A stretch of DNA of 35,234 nucleotides from Aeriscardovia sp. (GTDB taxonomy: Bacteria; Actinomycetota; Actinomycetes; Actinomycetales; Bifidobacteriaceae). Of the stretch, positions 27,142 through 34,984 are shown one piece after another. Position numbers and translations under genes: made by a program. The DNA is taken from the NCBI GenBank assembly GCA_017405305.1, contig JAFRAT010000005.1:1-35234 (forward strand), given 5' to 3'. The notes under the pieces are model-generated. The model saw only the letters and a list, made by a program, of their open reading frames with translations. It ran no database searches and was not told the origin of the DNA. Position 1 is the stretch's first letter; each line of letters begins with the position of its first letter.

Positions 27142-29421
27142 CTACTGCAGGAAAAGGAACCAGTTCTGCACGGCAAAGTAGTTCGCCGGATCAGCGCTGA
27201 TGACATCCCCGCCGCGCGTGCAGGAGAACGTCCAGAAGAACTGCAGCAGGATCGCCGCCATCACTAGCACCGGTAGGACGTCCACGGCGAGCTTCGCCAG
27301 GAAACCGGCCCGGTCTTGTTTGTCGACGACCCCAGCCGGGCACAGCGCCAGAACGACGAGCACCGCGGCCAGCACAAGGAAGATCGCGAAATCACCGAGA
27401 TACGTCTGCGCTGCGCCTCCCAGCCGACAGTCCACCAGCAGGACGACAATGCCCAGGATCACGTTCGTCCACACCAGCGATGAGAACGCGCGCCACGAGG
27501 CGCCGAGTCCGTGGCCCGCGTCCCGCAAACGGGACGAGATCCGCGCTTTGTGACGGGCCGACAGCAGCCAAGGCGCGCCGAACAGCACAGCGGCGAAAGG
27601 CGCCAGGGACACGAAGAAGCTGCCCGGAAGCGCGTCGACGAATAGCCAGAACGGCGTGGCTGTCAGGCCGGAACCCACAAACGGGAACGTCGTGGCCAGC
27701 GTCGGCGGCTGGAAGAGATACAGGAAGACGCTGTCCAGCACGCCGATTTTGGAGAAGCGCGCGATCTGCGGATCGTCGCAGGTCAGCTGGTATTCATTGC
27801 CAAAATCGAGGATGCCGCCGAAACGCTCCGCGTTGTAGACGAACAGTGGCACGAAGACGAGGATGAAGGGCGCGAGCGCCGCGAGGGTCGGCTTCCACCC
27901 TTGCCGGGAGAAGAGCGCGCGGTCGTGGAACACGCTGTCCCAGAAAATCGGGACGGCCAGCAGCGCGGCGAGCTCGAACTGCGGGCGCGTGCCCAAATCG
28001 AAGGCCAGGAAAAGGCTACCCGCGCCAATCCACCACGGTGACACGGAGCAGAGGCTGGCAGCGGCGCCGTCAGACGCGCCAGCCGAAATGTTCTTGCCCT
28101 TCGAGCTGTTCTCCTCGGCCACGCCCTTGCCGCTCTTCACAAAGCCGCGCCGGCGAGGGCGAGCGCGCCGTCCGTCCGGCCCCGGCAGCGCCATGAGCCA
28201 GCACCATAGGCCGATCAACGTGAAGAGGTAGGCGGCGGTCTTCGGCACCGCGTAGAACTCGGCGACGAACACGTTCGCCAGCACGCCCGAACCTAGGCCT
28301 AGCATCCAGATGGCTAGCATCGTCATACCCAGGCTGGCGTCGGCGAAGTTCAGGCTCGCCAGGCGCACGACGAGCAGCGCAGTGAACACGGCCGACGCTA
28401 ACGCGCAGATGAGCACGACGGGCGCCGAACCCAGCCACTGGCCCGTCATCAGCTGGTAGGGCACAAAGAACAGGACAGCCGGCACGACGCCGAAATAGCA
28501 GTAATATCTGCCGTGGTAGAAGGCGTGGTCGAGGTAGACGCGTACGTTCGGATGGGCAGCGACAAGGGCCGCCCGCCGCGCGTAGTCGTATGGGTCGGAC
28601 AGGGCTGCCAGCTGCGGCGAGACAGGCAGGTCGAGCCACAGATGGTGGTGGATCAGCGCGTCGGCCAGACGGGCGTACTGCTCCTGATCCCCCCAGGCGT
28701 GGATGGATGGGATGTAGTTCTGCCCCACCCATTCCTGCGCGTTGTCGGGCATGAGCCATACGAACAGGTACAAGCCCATGAGCAGCGCCGTCATCAGGGC
28801 CAGCAGGGCCAGCTGCGGGCGTGAGCGCGTGTCGAGGCGCTCATGGTAGAGGGGTGAGCCAGGGCCGAGCAGCACGGCCATCAACACGAAGAAGAGCATT
28901 AGCCCGATGCGCCCGGCGTCGAGTTGGAACGGGACGTGCGGGTTAAGGGTCACGCTGACGAAGGGCAGCACTGTGCCGACCGAGGCCCGCGGGAACGAGA
29001 TCGACACGTGGGACACGTACGAACCCACGTTGACGTATTGCGAGCGTGGCGCGCCCGTCGACAGCGGCAGGACGCTGTCGCCCTGGTGGAACGTCAGATT
29101 GTTGCCGTAATAGATGCCCACGGAGTACCAGATGGTCTGATAGGCGGGCGCGGAAGGCGCGTCGTTGAAACGCAGGTACTGCAGGATCTGCGGGGACCGG
29201 ATATCCAAAGACGGGTCGGGCTTGGTCACCACGAAGCCCTGCTTTGAGCGCCGCAGGCCGGAACCCACGGCGACGGCGGAATCAGGGACAGTGACGCTTG
29301 ACGATCCCACTGTCTGCCAGAAGGGCAGGTTGAAGACGACCAGCTCCAGGACGGCAGCGAAGGCGAGGCCGATAAGGGCGGCCGCGCGGCGCTGTCGGAC
29401 CAGAGACTGCAGGCTCGTCAT
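27142..29421 (-). CDS. Polytopic membrane protein, GT-C-like, paralogue 3
   Basis: Third paralogue, 759 residues, on the opposite strand and convergent with paralogue 2, with 56 bp between stops. It has a short cytosolic start (about 1-12), a first membrane segment, an exoplasmic beta region, the loop EQYARLADALIHHHLWLDLP, the DHAFYHGRYYCYFG block (from Asp298), TRPQFELA, VPIFWDSVFHDRALFSR and YNAERFGGILDFGNEYQLT. A charged cytosolic-type insert with Lys/Gly/Ser/Arg (about 420-455) is unique to this copy. Its EPSEGGFF block has diverged to LPGSFFVSLAPF. The ATG overlaps the stop of the GH25 lipoprotein gene by 4 nt, so the two are translationally coupled and probably function together. Confidence 0.8.
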   Translation of the reverse strand: MTSLQSLVRQRRAAALIGLAFAAVLELVVFNLPFWQTVGSSSVTVPDSAVAVGSGLRRSKQGFVVTKPDPSLDIRSPQILQYLRFNDAPSAPAYQTIWYSVGIYYGNNLTFHQGDSVLPLSTGAPRSQYVNVGSYVSHVSISFPRASVGTVLPFVSVTLNPHVPFQLDAGRIGLMLFFVLMAVLLGPGSPLYHERLDTRSRPQLALLALMTALLMGLYLFVWLMPDNAQEWVGQNYIPSIHAWGDQEQYARLADALIHHHLWLDLPVSPQLAALSDPYDYARRAALVAAHPNVRVYLDHAFYHGRYYCYFGVVPAVLFFVPYQLMTGQWLGSAPVVLICALASAVFTALLVVRLASLNFADASLGMTMLAIWMLGLGSGVLANVFVAEFYAVPKTAAYLFTLIGLWCWLMALPGPDGRRARPRRRGFVKSGKGVAEENSSKGKNISAGASDGAAASLCSVSPWWIGAGSLFLAFDLGTRPQFELAALLAVPIFWDSVFHDRALFSRQGWKPTLAALAPFILVFVPLFVYNAERFGGILDFGNEYQLTCDDPQIARFSKIGVLDSVFLYLFQPPTLATTFPFVGSGLTATPFWLFVDALPGSFFVSLAPFAAVLFGAPWLLSARHKARISSRLRDAGHGLGASWRAFSSLVWTNVILGIVVLLVDCRLGGAAQTYLGDFAIFLVLAAVLVVLALCPAGVVDKQDRAGFLAKLAVDVLPVLVMAAILLQFFWTFSCTRGGDVISADPANYFAVQNWFLFLQ

Positions 29422-32400
29422 CGCACGGACACGACCCAGGCCTGCGCAGTGGCACCGTTCTGTCCCCAGGATCGCACGATGTTCAAATCGCTGAGGGCGC
29501 CGTTACGGAGATCGACGACGAAGTACGGGTTCAACCAGCTGTGCAGCGTGATGCTGCCGTCAGGGTTGCGCACTGGAATCCACTGTTGGTCGACGCGGCC
29601 TTCGCCTGGCCACTGGATGATGGCGGTATTCCAGTCGGCGACGTAGCCGGAGTTGTCGAGCCATTCGCCAGAGCGGGCGTTCTGCAGGGAGATGCTGCCG
29701 TCGGCATGATCGAGGACGGTCCACTCCTGGGAGGCTGTGCCGTTGGCCTGGTAGATGTCGACGATGGCGCCATCGGTGGTACGGCCGTACTGGTCCTCCA
29801 TGAGGAAGTTGTTATTGCCGACGTTGCCGAGGGTGATGGTCTGGCCGGTGCGCAGCACGCCGTCGGTCTCCATGCTTTGGGCGGACGAGAGCCAAGCGGC
29901 CTTCTGCGTCGGCGTCACCGTCGGCGTCAGGAGCCACTGCTGCGAGGCGGACGAGCCGTTCCGGACGTCGACGGAGCCGCCACCGAAGGTCAGCGTGTAG
30001 GATGGGTCGACCGCGCTGTGCAGCACGATGTCGCTGTCAGAGCCCTGCGTGGCGATCCAGTCCTGGTTGAGCTGTCCGTTGCCCGGCTGCAGGGCGACTG
30101 CTTCCCCGTTGCTCACCGCGTCGCCGCCGCCGACGACGGACAGCCACTCGTTGTTGGTGAGGCTTTGGATGGAGATGGTGTTGTTCCAGGAATTGTGCTG
30201 CACGCGCCACACCTGCGGCGACTGGTTCGGGGTCTCGTTCTTGTATTCGGTGCCCACGGACGCGCCGTTGCTGGTCAGTCGCTGCGCGATGTTGCTGCCC
30301 TCGTTGACAAAGTAGTAGCCGGCAGCGAGCGTATTGATGTTCGCATTGGCGAGCTTGCTGCGCTCGGCTTGCAGGACGGCGGAGCTGTGCTGCGCTTCGG
30401 CCATTTGCTGCTGCGTGGCGTAGAAGTTGAACTTCCACTGCTGGGCTTGGGATCCGTTGGTCTGAAACTCCTGGACGAGCGTGCCGTTGGAGGTGACTCC
30501 GTATGGCAGGTTCAGCGCATATGCCGGGTCGTAGGCGGACAGCAGGGTGATGGTGCCGCTGGAGTTGTAGGTGGCGATCCAGTCCTGGTCGAGCTGTCCG
30601 TTGCCTTGCCACAGGCCGACGGACACGTTGTTGCCGGCGGTGGCGTCGCCGCCGAGCGTTAGCCAGGTGCCGGTGTTCTCGTTCTTCAGGCTGACGGTGC
30701 CATTCCAGCTGTTCTGCTGCAGATACCAATTCTGCGTCGTATCGCCATTGGTTTGGTAGACGTCGACGACGGCGCCGTTGGCCTTATTGCCTTGCCAGTC
30801 GTCGAGCTGCTGCGAGGACGCGGCGGCCGGACTGACGTGGTACCAGCCTTCGGCGAGCGTGTACTTGTTGCTATCGACGAGGGTCTGCCACTGGCTGTAG
30901 CGGTAGGCCGGAGTGACGAGCCAGGTCTGCCCGCTGGTCTGGTTCGGCGTCCACTGGCGCACCTCGGTGCCGTTGGCGGTGGCGCCGTCAGCCTGGTCGA
31001 GCGCGAGGCCGGAGTTGGCGTTGACGAAGGTGAAGCCGCCATTCTCGTAGCGCAGCAGCCACTGCTGGGTCGTCAGGCCGTTGCCTGCGCAGGTGTCGGC
31101 GATGGTGCCTGGGGTTGTGCCGCCATAGTAGTCGTCCAGCCAGTAGCCGTTCTCGACATTCTGGATGGAATACAGGCCGTTGCCTTTCTCGATGATTTCG
31201 AAGTCCTGGCCGCCGGACGTCGGCGAGTACTGCCACAACTCGAGGCGGGAGAGGTTCTGCGTCGAGTTGCCGTCGACGGACAACACACTGGCGTGGGCAT
31301 TGGCGGACTGGAAGCGCACGTCCGAGTTCAACGGCAGCGATCCATCGTCAACAGCGGTGAGACGCCAGGTCTGCGAATTGGTGCCGTTGGGCGTCCACAC
31401 GCGCACCGCGGTGCCGTCGGCGGTGCCGCCGTCGGCCACGTCGAGGGCCACGTTGCCGGATTCCGGCTCTAGGACGAGGCCGCCATTGATCTCGCGCAGC
31501 CACCACTGCTGCGCCGGCGCGCCGTTGCCGACCCACTGGTTGACGGCCGTGCCGGAGCCGCCGCCGTCGACGACGTTGAGCCACAGACCGGAGTTCACGT
31601 TCTGGATGCCGTAGCTGCCGTTGGGGTTTCGCTTGAGATGCCACACCTGCGCGTTCGTCCGATTGCTCGACCATTCGTTGACGTTTTCGCCATTGGCGGT
31701 GGAAGCGCCGGGCACGTTGAGCGAGTCGTAGACATCCGTGCCGGAATCGAGGTAGTAGTCGCCATCGGGCAAATCGGCCAACGGGTACTTTGACAGGTCG
31801 AGTCCCTGGTCCGCGCTGGACGAGGAACCGGTGTCGGTGGAGCCTGCGGACCACGGGTCGCTCACCGGTGCGGCGTAGCCCCAGGCGTCTAGGTCGACGC
31901 TGCCGGAAATGCCGTTCACGCTGCCGTCGTCGGCGTACTGCCAGCCGCGGAAGTTGGAGCCGAAGTCGCTGTAGCCGGTCTCGTAGCCGTAGGATGCCAC
32001 CCAGTCGACCTTGGAGTGGATGTAGGAGTCGTCGAGAGCCGTGTCGAGGTAGTACGTGTACGAGTACACGCTGGCGTCGTTGTAGCCGCCGGCAGCCAGG
32101 CCCGAGACGAAGCCGCTGACCACGCCGTTGTAGACGCTCGGGCTGGTCGGATGCGGATGCGCGGCCCAGGAATAGGCTTCCAGGTCGTACTGGACGCCGA
32201 AGGCCAGGTCGGACTCGCTGATGCCCGCCTCTTTGAGCAGCTGCGCCGCGTAGGCGCCTTCGTCGTAGCCGGTTGCTTTGTTGTAGGCATAGCTGTACAC
32301 GTACACACCGAACGGGATGCCCAGCTGCTCGCACTGCTGCATGTTGCGCACGGCCTGCGCGTCGTAGCCGTTGCCCCAGCCGTAGGTCAGGCGGATGATC

Positions 32401-33461
32401 GCGCCCTGCACGCCGTTGGCTTTGGCCGCTGCCCAATTGATGGTGCCCTGCCATTGGGAGACGTCGATGACGCCTTTAGCCTGCTGAACGAACTCCTGGC
32501 CGTTGGCGTTGTAGAAGGCGGTATTGCCGTTGCTGGTCTGCCAGTAGGCGCCGTAGTCGCCGTCGCTCAGGGAGGTCGTGGCTGTCTGGCGGGAGTCAGC
32601 GCTCGAGGCCATCTCGGCCAGCAGGGTCGATCCGGCCCGGGAGCCGGACGACGAGATGGTCTTTGAGGACGCGCTCCCCGCAGGGGATTCCGCGGTGGAC
32701 GTCGTCTCGACGTAGCGGGACGCCGACGCCTGGACCGGCGCGGCCGCGGATGGCACGTGGTACGAGCTGGTGTCCGCCGAACCGGACGCAGAGGAGCCGG
32801 CCGCGGCCTGCTCGTTGGCCTTGGCGATGTCGGAGCGGACGGTGCCCACCTGCGTGGGGATGAAGGTCTTGCCGTCGGTTTTGGCCAACGGGTCGGCCGG
32901 ATGGCTGGCGGTGCCCACGATGGACGGGTCCGTCACTTTCGCGCCCGTGCTGAGGTTGACGACGGCGCCGTTGGGCAGCTGCGCGTACTTCGGACTGATG
33001 ACGGTCGCCGAATCGGGGATGGAAGCTGCCACCTTCGAGGGCAGCGGCACGGTTGGGTTCGTCGAATAAGTGCCCTTGGCGCCGGCGGCCAGCGCGCTGG
33101 CCTGCTTGCCCGACGCGGAGGATGAAGAGCCGGAGGAAGCGGTCGTGCTGGATCCGGTTGAACCCGTTGAAGCCCCTGCCGGTGAGGACGACGCGGACGA
33201 CGACGTCCCCGCCGAATTGCTCGTGGACGAGGACGAGCTGGTCTGCGGAGCTGTCGTCGCCTGCTTGTTCAGCGTCTGCGTGCTGACAGCCGACGTCGAC
33301 GCGGCCGTGCTCTTCTGACCGCACCCGGAGACGCCCACGAGCATTCCCCCGGCGGCCATGACGGCGACGACGAGGCGGGCGACTCGCCGCGCGTGTCCCG
33401 GTGTGCGTGGCGCGGCTGGCGTCGACGACGGTTTCTGTTTCCCCCGAGGATCATTGTGCAT
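29418..33461 (-). CDS. Lipoprotein with GH25 lysozyme domain and five ricin-type lectin domains
   Basis: Exported, lipid-anchored muramidase-like protein of 1347 residues. The signal peptide has a basic start (HARRVAR), a hydrophobic core and a lipobox VSGC, with Cys47 as the predicted lipidation site. A Ser/Thr-rich wall-spanning linker follows (about 50-130), then a region of unclear fold (130-300) and the GH25 domain (about 329-530) with DVSQWQG (from Asp333) and the catalytic YDLEAY pair (Asp426, Glu428). The remaining 780 residues hold 15 QxW-type motifs (one is QDF at 752-754) in five groups of three, about 567-703, 712-850, 858-1012, 1045-1178 and 1203-1347, each one beta-trefoil. Ricin-type domains commonly bind galactose-like sugars. 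A GGGAGG ribosome site fixes the start. Confidence 0.92.
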   Translation of the reverse strand: MHNDPRGKQKPSSTPAAPRTPGHARRVARLVVAVMAAGGMLVGVSGCGQKSTAASTSAVSTQTLNKQATTAPQTSSSSSTSNSAGTSSSASSSPAGASTGSTGSSTTASSGSSSSASGKQASALAAGAKGTYSTNPTVPLPSKVAASIPDSATVISPKYAQLPNGAVVNLSTGAKVTDPSIVGTASHPADPLAKTDGKTFIPTQVGTVRSDIAKANEQAAAGSSASGSADTSSYHVPSAAAPVQASASRYVETTSTAESPAGSASSKTISSSGSRAGSTLLAEMASSADSRQTATTSLSDGDYGAYWQTSNGNTAFYNANGQEFVQQAKGVIDVSQWQGTINWAAAKANGVQGAIIRLTYGWGNGYDAQAVRNMQQCEQLGIPFGVYVYSYAYNKATGYDEGAYAAQLLKEAGISESDLAFGVQYDLEAYSWAAHPHPTSPSVYNGVVSGFVSGLAAGGYNDASVYSYTYYLDTALDDSYIHSKVDWVASYGYETGYSDFGSNFRGWQYADDGSVNGISGSVDLDAWGYAAPVSDPWSAGSTDTGSSSSADQGLDLSKYPLADLPDGDYYLDSGTDVYDSLNVPGASTANGENVNEWSSNRTNAQVWHLKRNPNGSYGIQNVNSGLWLNVVDGGGSGTAVNQWVGNGAPAQQWWLREINGGLVLEPESGNVALDVADGGTADGTAVRVWTPNGTNSQTWRLTAVDDGSLPLNSDVRFQSANAHASVLSVDGNSTQNLSRLELWQYSPTSGGQDFEIIEKGNGLYSIQNVENGYWLDDYYGGTTPGTIADTCAGNGLTTQQWLLRYENGGFTFVNANSGLALDQADGATANGTEVRQWTPNQTSGQTWLVTPAYRYSQWQTLVDSNKYTLAEGWYHVSPAAASSQQLDDWQGNKANGAVVDVYQTNGDTTQNWYLQQNSWNGTVSLKNENTGTWLTLGGDATAGNNVSVGLWQGNGQLDQDWIATYNSSGTITLLSAYDPAYALNLPYGVTSNGTLVQEFQTNGSQAQQWKFNFYATQQQMAEAQHSSAVLQAERSKLANANINTLAAGYYFVNEGSNIAQRLTSNGASVGTEYKNETPNQSPQVWRVQHNSWNNTISIQSLTNNEWLSVVGGGDAVSNGEAVALQPGNGQLNQDWIATQGSDSDIVLHSAVDPSYTLTFGGGSVDVRNGSSASQQWLLTPTVTPTQKAAWLSSAQSMETDGVLRTGQTITLGNVGNNNFLMEDQYGRTTDGAIVDIYQANGTASQEWTVLDHADGSISLQNARSGEWLDNSGYVADWNTAIIQWPGEGRVDQQWIPVRNPDGSITLHSWLNPYFVVDLRNGALSDLNIVRSWGQNGATAQAWVVSVR

Positions 33462-33604
33462 CGGTTCCGACCTCCCGCAACGAAATTTCCCATGACGCGA
33501 CAGCGGCAGCTGGGCGATACGGATATACGAATAAAATAGCAGAAGGTACTTATCGCGTGGCCATGTGACTGGCCGCCGTCACCCGATCCACGAAAGCGTG
33601 CGCC
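33462..33604. promoter_or_regulatory. Divergent intergenic region with an AT-rich core
   Basis: This 143-bp gap separates the divergent GH25 lipoprotein and GT2 genes and must hold both promoters unless they are read from farther away. An AT-rich patch (about 33518-33552, containing GATATACGAATAAAATAG) stands out from the GC-rich surroundings and offers -10-like hexamers on both strands, TAAAAT on plus and TATTTT on minus. No clear -35 element or operator can be assigned. Confidence 0.35.
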
Positions 33605-34567
33605 ATGCCGGATTCCTCCCGCCCGTCCGTTGCCGTCCTCATCCCCTGCTACAACGAGGCTCCGACCATCGGGAAAGTCGTCGCGGACTTCCGCCGGGAG
33701 CTGCCCGGCGCGGCCGTCTACGTCTACGACAACAACTCCGACGACGGCACGGCCGGCATTGCCCGCGAAGCCGGGGCCATTGTGCGCAGCGAGCCGCGCC
33801 AGGGCAAGGGCAACGTGGTGCGGGCCATGTTCCAGGACATTGACGCCGACGTGTACCTCATGGTTGACGGCGACGACACCTACCCGGCCGAGGCGTCCCC
33901 GGAGATGGTGCGCAAGATTGCCGAAGGCTACGACATGGTCGTGGGTGACCGTCTCTCCTCCACGTATTTCCAGGAGAACAAGCGCCCGTTCCATAACTCC
34001 GGAAACCGCTTGGTGCGCTGGACGATCAGCCGCATGTTCCACTCCCGTATCCGCGATATCATGACCGGCTACCGCGCTATGAGCTTCACCTTCGTCAAGA
34101 CCTACCCGGCCATTTCCGGCGGCTTCGAGCTGGAGACGGAGATGACCATCCATGCCGTCGACAAGCATGTGAAAGTCTACGAGATACCGGTCCAGTTCCG
34201 CGACCGCCCGGATGGTTCCGTCAGCAAGCTGAGCACCTTCGCCGACGGCTTCAAGGTGCTGGCGACCATCTGGCGCATGGTGTACGAGTACCGTCCGATG
34301 CCGTTCTTCACCACGTTGGCCGTCATCTTGGTGTGCCTGGGCGTTGGCCTGATGACCCCGATCTTCCTGGCTTACTGGAGCACCGGCACCGTCCGCCAGT
34401 TGCCCACGCTTATCGGCGCCGGCTTCATCATCCTGTGCGGCGTGCTGAGCTTCATCACTGGCATCGTGCTCGACATTCTCGCCGAGCAGGGCCGCAAGAG
34501 CTATACCCTTCACTGCAACGAGTTCGCCTACCTGCACCGTGCACACCACGCCGACGAAACCGCATGA
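33605..34567 (+). CDS. GT2 glycosyltransferase, GtrB/DPM-like, with two membrane segments
   Basis: Likely transfers a sugar from a nucleotide donor to undecaprenyl or decaprenyl phosphate on the cytosolic face. The 320-residue protein has a GT-A domain with LIPCYNEAPTIGKVV near the start, DNNSDDGT, RQGKGNVVRAM, the DxD in VDGDDTYP (88-91) and MTGYRAMS, all typical of polyprenyl-phosphate sugar synthases. Two C-terminal membrane hairpin segments follow (about 234-256 and 267-292), as in the GtrB type. The ribosome site is weak, but the start fits the family's N-terminus. In this locus it is the best candidate to make the lipid-linked donor for the three GT-C-like membrane proteins; that link is inferred from family roles and proximity. 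Confidence 0.9.
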   Translation: MPDSSRPSVAVLIPCYNEAPTIGKVVADFRRELPGAAVYVYDNNSDDGTAGIAREAGAIVRSEPRQGKGNVVRAMFQDIDADVYLMVDGDDTYPAEASPEMVRKIAEGYDMVVGDRLSSTYFQENKRPFHNSGNRLVRWTISRMFHSRIRDIMTGYRAMSFTFVKTYPAISGGFELETEMTIHAVDKHVKVYEIPVQFRDRPDGSVSKLSTFADGFKVLATIWRMVYEYRPMPFFTTLAVILVCLGVGLMTPIFLAYWSTGTVRQLPTLIGAGFIILCGVLSFITGIVLDILAEQGRKSYTLHCNEFAYLHRAHHADETA

Positions 34568-34601
34568 ACTCCAGCCTTTTCCGGAATATCCGAAGCTGTG
34601 C

Positions 34602-34607
34602 TATAGT
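34602..34607 (+). promoter_or_regulatory. Probable -10 element of the tRNA-Ser promoter
   Basis: TATAGT lies 17 bases before the first base of the tRNA, which would place the transcription start close to the mature 5' end. No good -35 hexamer is visible at the usual distance (the region reads TTTCCG), so the assignment rests on the -10 match and position. Confidence 0.4.
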
Positions 34608-34623
34608 GGTCGAGCTGCTGTTT

Positions 34624-34708
34624 GGAGGATTCGCCTAGTGGTCTATGGCGCACGCTTGGAAAGCGTGTTGGGTGCAAGCCCTCGCGAGTTCGAATCTCGC
34701 ATCCTCCG
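34624..34708 (+). tRNA. tRNA-Ser, anticodon GGA
   Basis: An 85-nt class II tRNA. The acceptor strands GGAGGAT and ATCCTCC pair fully. The D arm starts TCGCCTAGTGG, the anticodon arm CACGC/GCGTG carries the loop TTGGAAA with anticodon GGA at 34658-34660, a long variable arm (TGGGTGCAAGCCC) follows, and the T arm contains GTTCGAATC. The long variable arm and anticodon make it a serine tRNA reading UCC and UCU. The discriminator base is G and no CCA is encoded. Confidence 0.97.
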
Positions 34709-34716
34709 CTTCTGGA

Positions 34717-34742
34717 AGCCTCTGGTCCGCCAGGGGCTTTTT
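34717..34742 (+). terminator. Rho-independent terminator of tRNA-Ser
   Basis: AGCCTCTGG and CCAGGGGCT form a 9-bp stem (one G-T pair) with a TCCG loop, followed by a run of T to 34742. It starts eight bases after the end of the tRNA, the expected place for its terminator. Confidence 0.9.
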
Positions 34743-34942
34743 GCTGCCCCGCACATGACGAAGGCCAGTCGTGCCCGCGGCGGTTCCGTTTTCCATTGCC
34801 TTTTGGCATCGGTCGTACAGGGAATGCTGACCGTTCCTTAATGTTTCGCGCATGAAAACGCGCCTCAGCGAAATTGGTAACGATTTCTCCGCAATCTTCC
34901 TTAGCATTCGCCGCTTTTCCACAGAGAATGGCCATGTACGGA

Positions 34943-34960
34943 GCCGACAGTGGTGTCGGC
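34943..34960 (+). other. Hairpin in the leader of the permease gene
   Basis: GCCGACA and TGTCGGC form a perfect 7-bp stem with a GTGG loop, 24 bases before the permease ATG. It would sit in the 5' leader just upstream of the ribosome site and could be an operator or a translational control element. It has no U-tract and is not a terminator for the tRNA, which already has one. Confidence 0.35.
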
Positions 34961-34984
34961 CATGACTTGAATCGAAGTGGTCCT

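Noticed and set aside
31348..32454. Open frame of 368 codons on the minus strand within the lysozyme gene
   Set aside because: An alternate frame of the GH25/lectin gene, very rich in Arg, with no recognisable domain.
29418..33461. The repeated QxW segments as a DNA-level tandem repeat
   Set aside because: The repeats are clear at protein level (beta-trefoil lectins), but the DNA copies have diverged, so no separate nucleotide repeat feature is warranted.
33269..34549. Open frame of 426 codons on the minus strand
   Set aside because: Antisense to the GT2 gene over most of its length and in another frame of the lipoprotein gene's 5' end. The His/Asp/Val-rich translation is typical of a shadow.
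34624..34708. Possible phage or island attachment site at the tRNA-Ser 3' end
   Set aside because: No integrase gene and no second copy of the tRNA end are seen in the window; the tRNA is followed directly by its own terminator and a permease gene.
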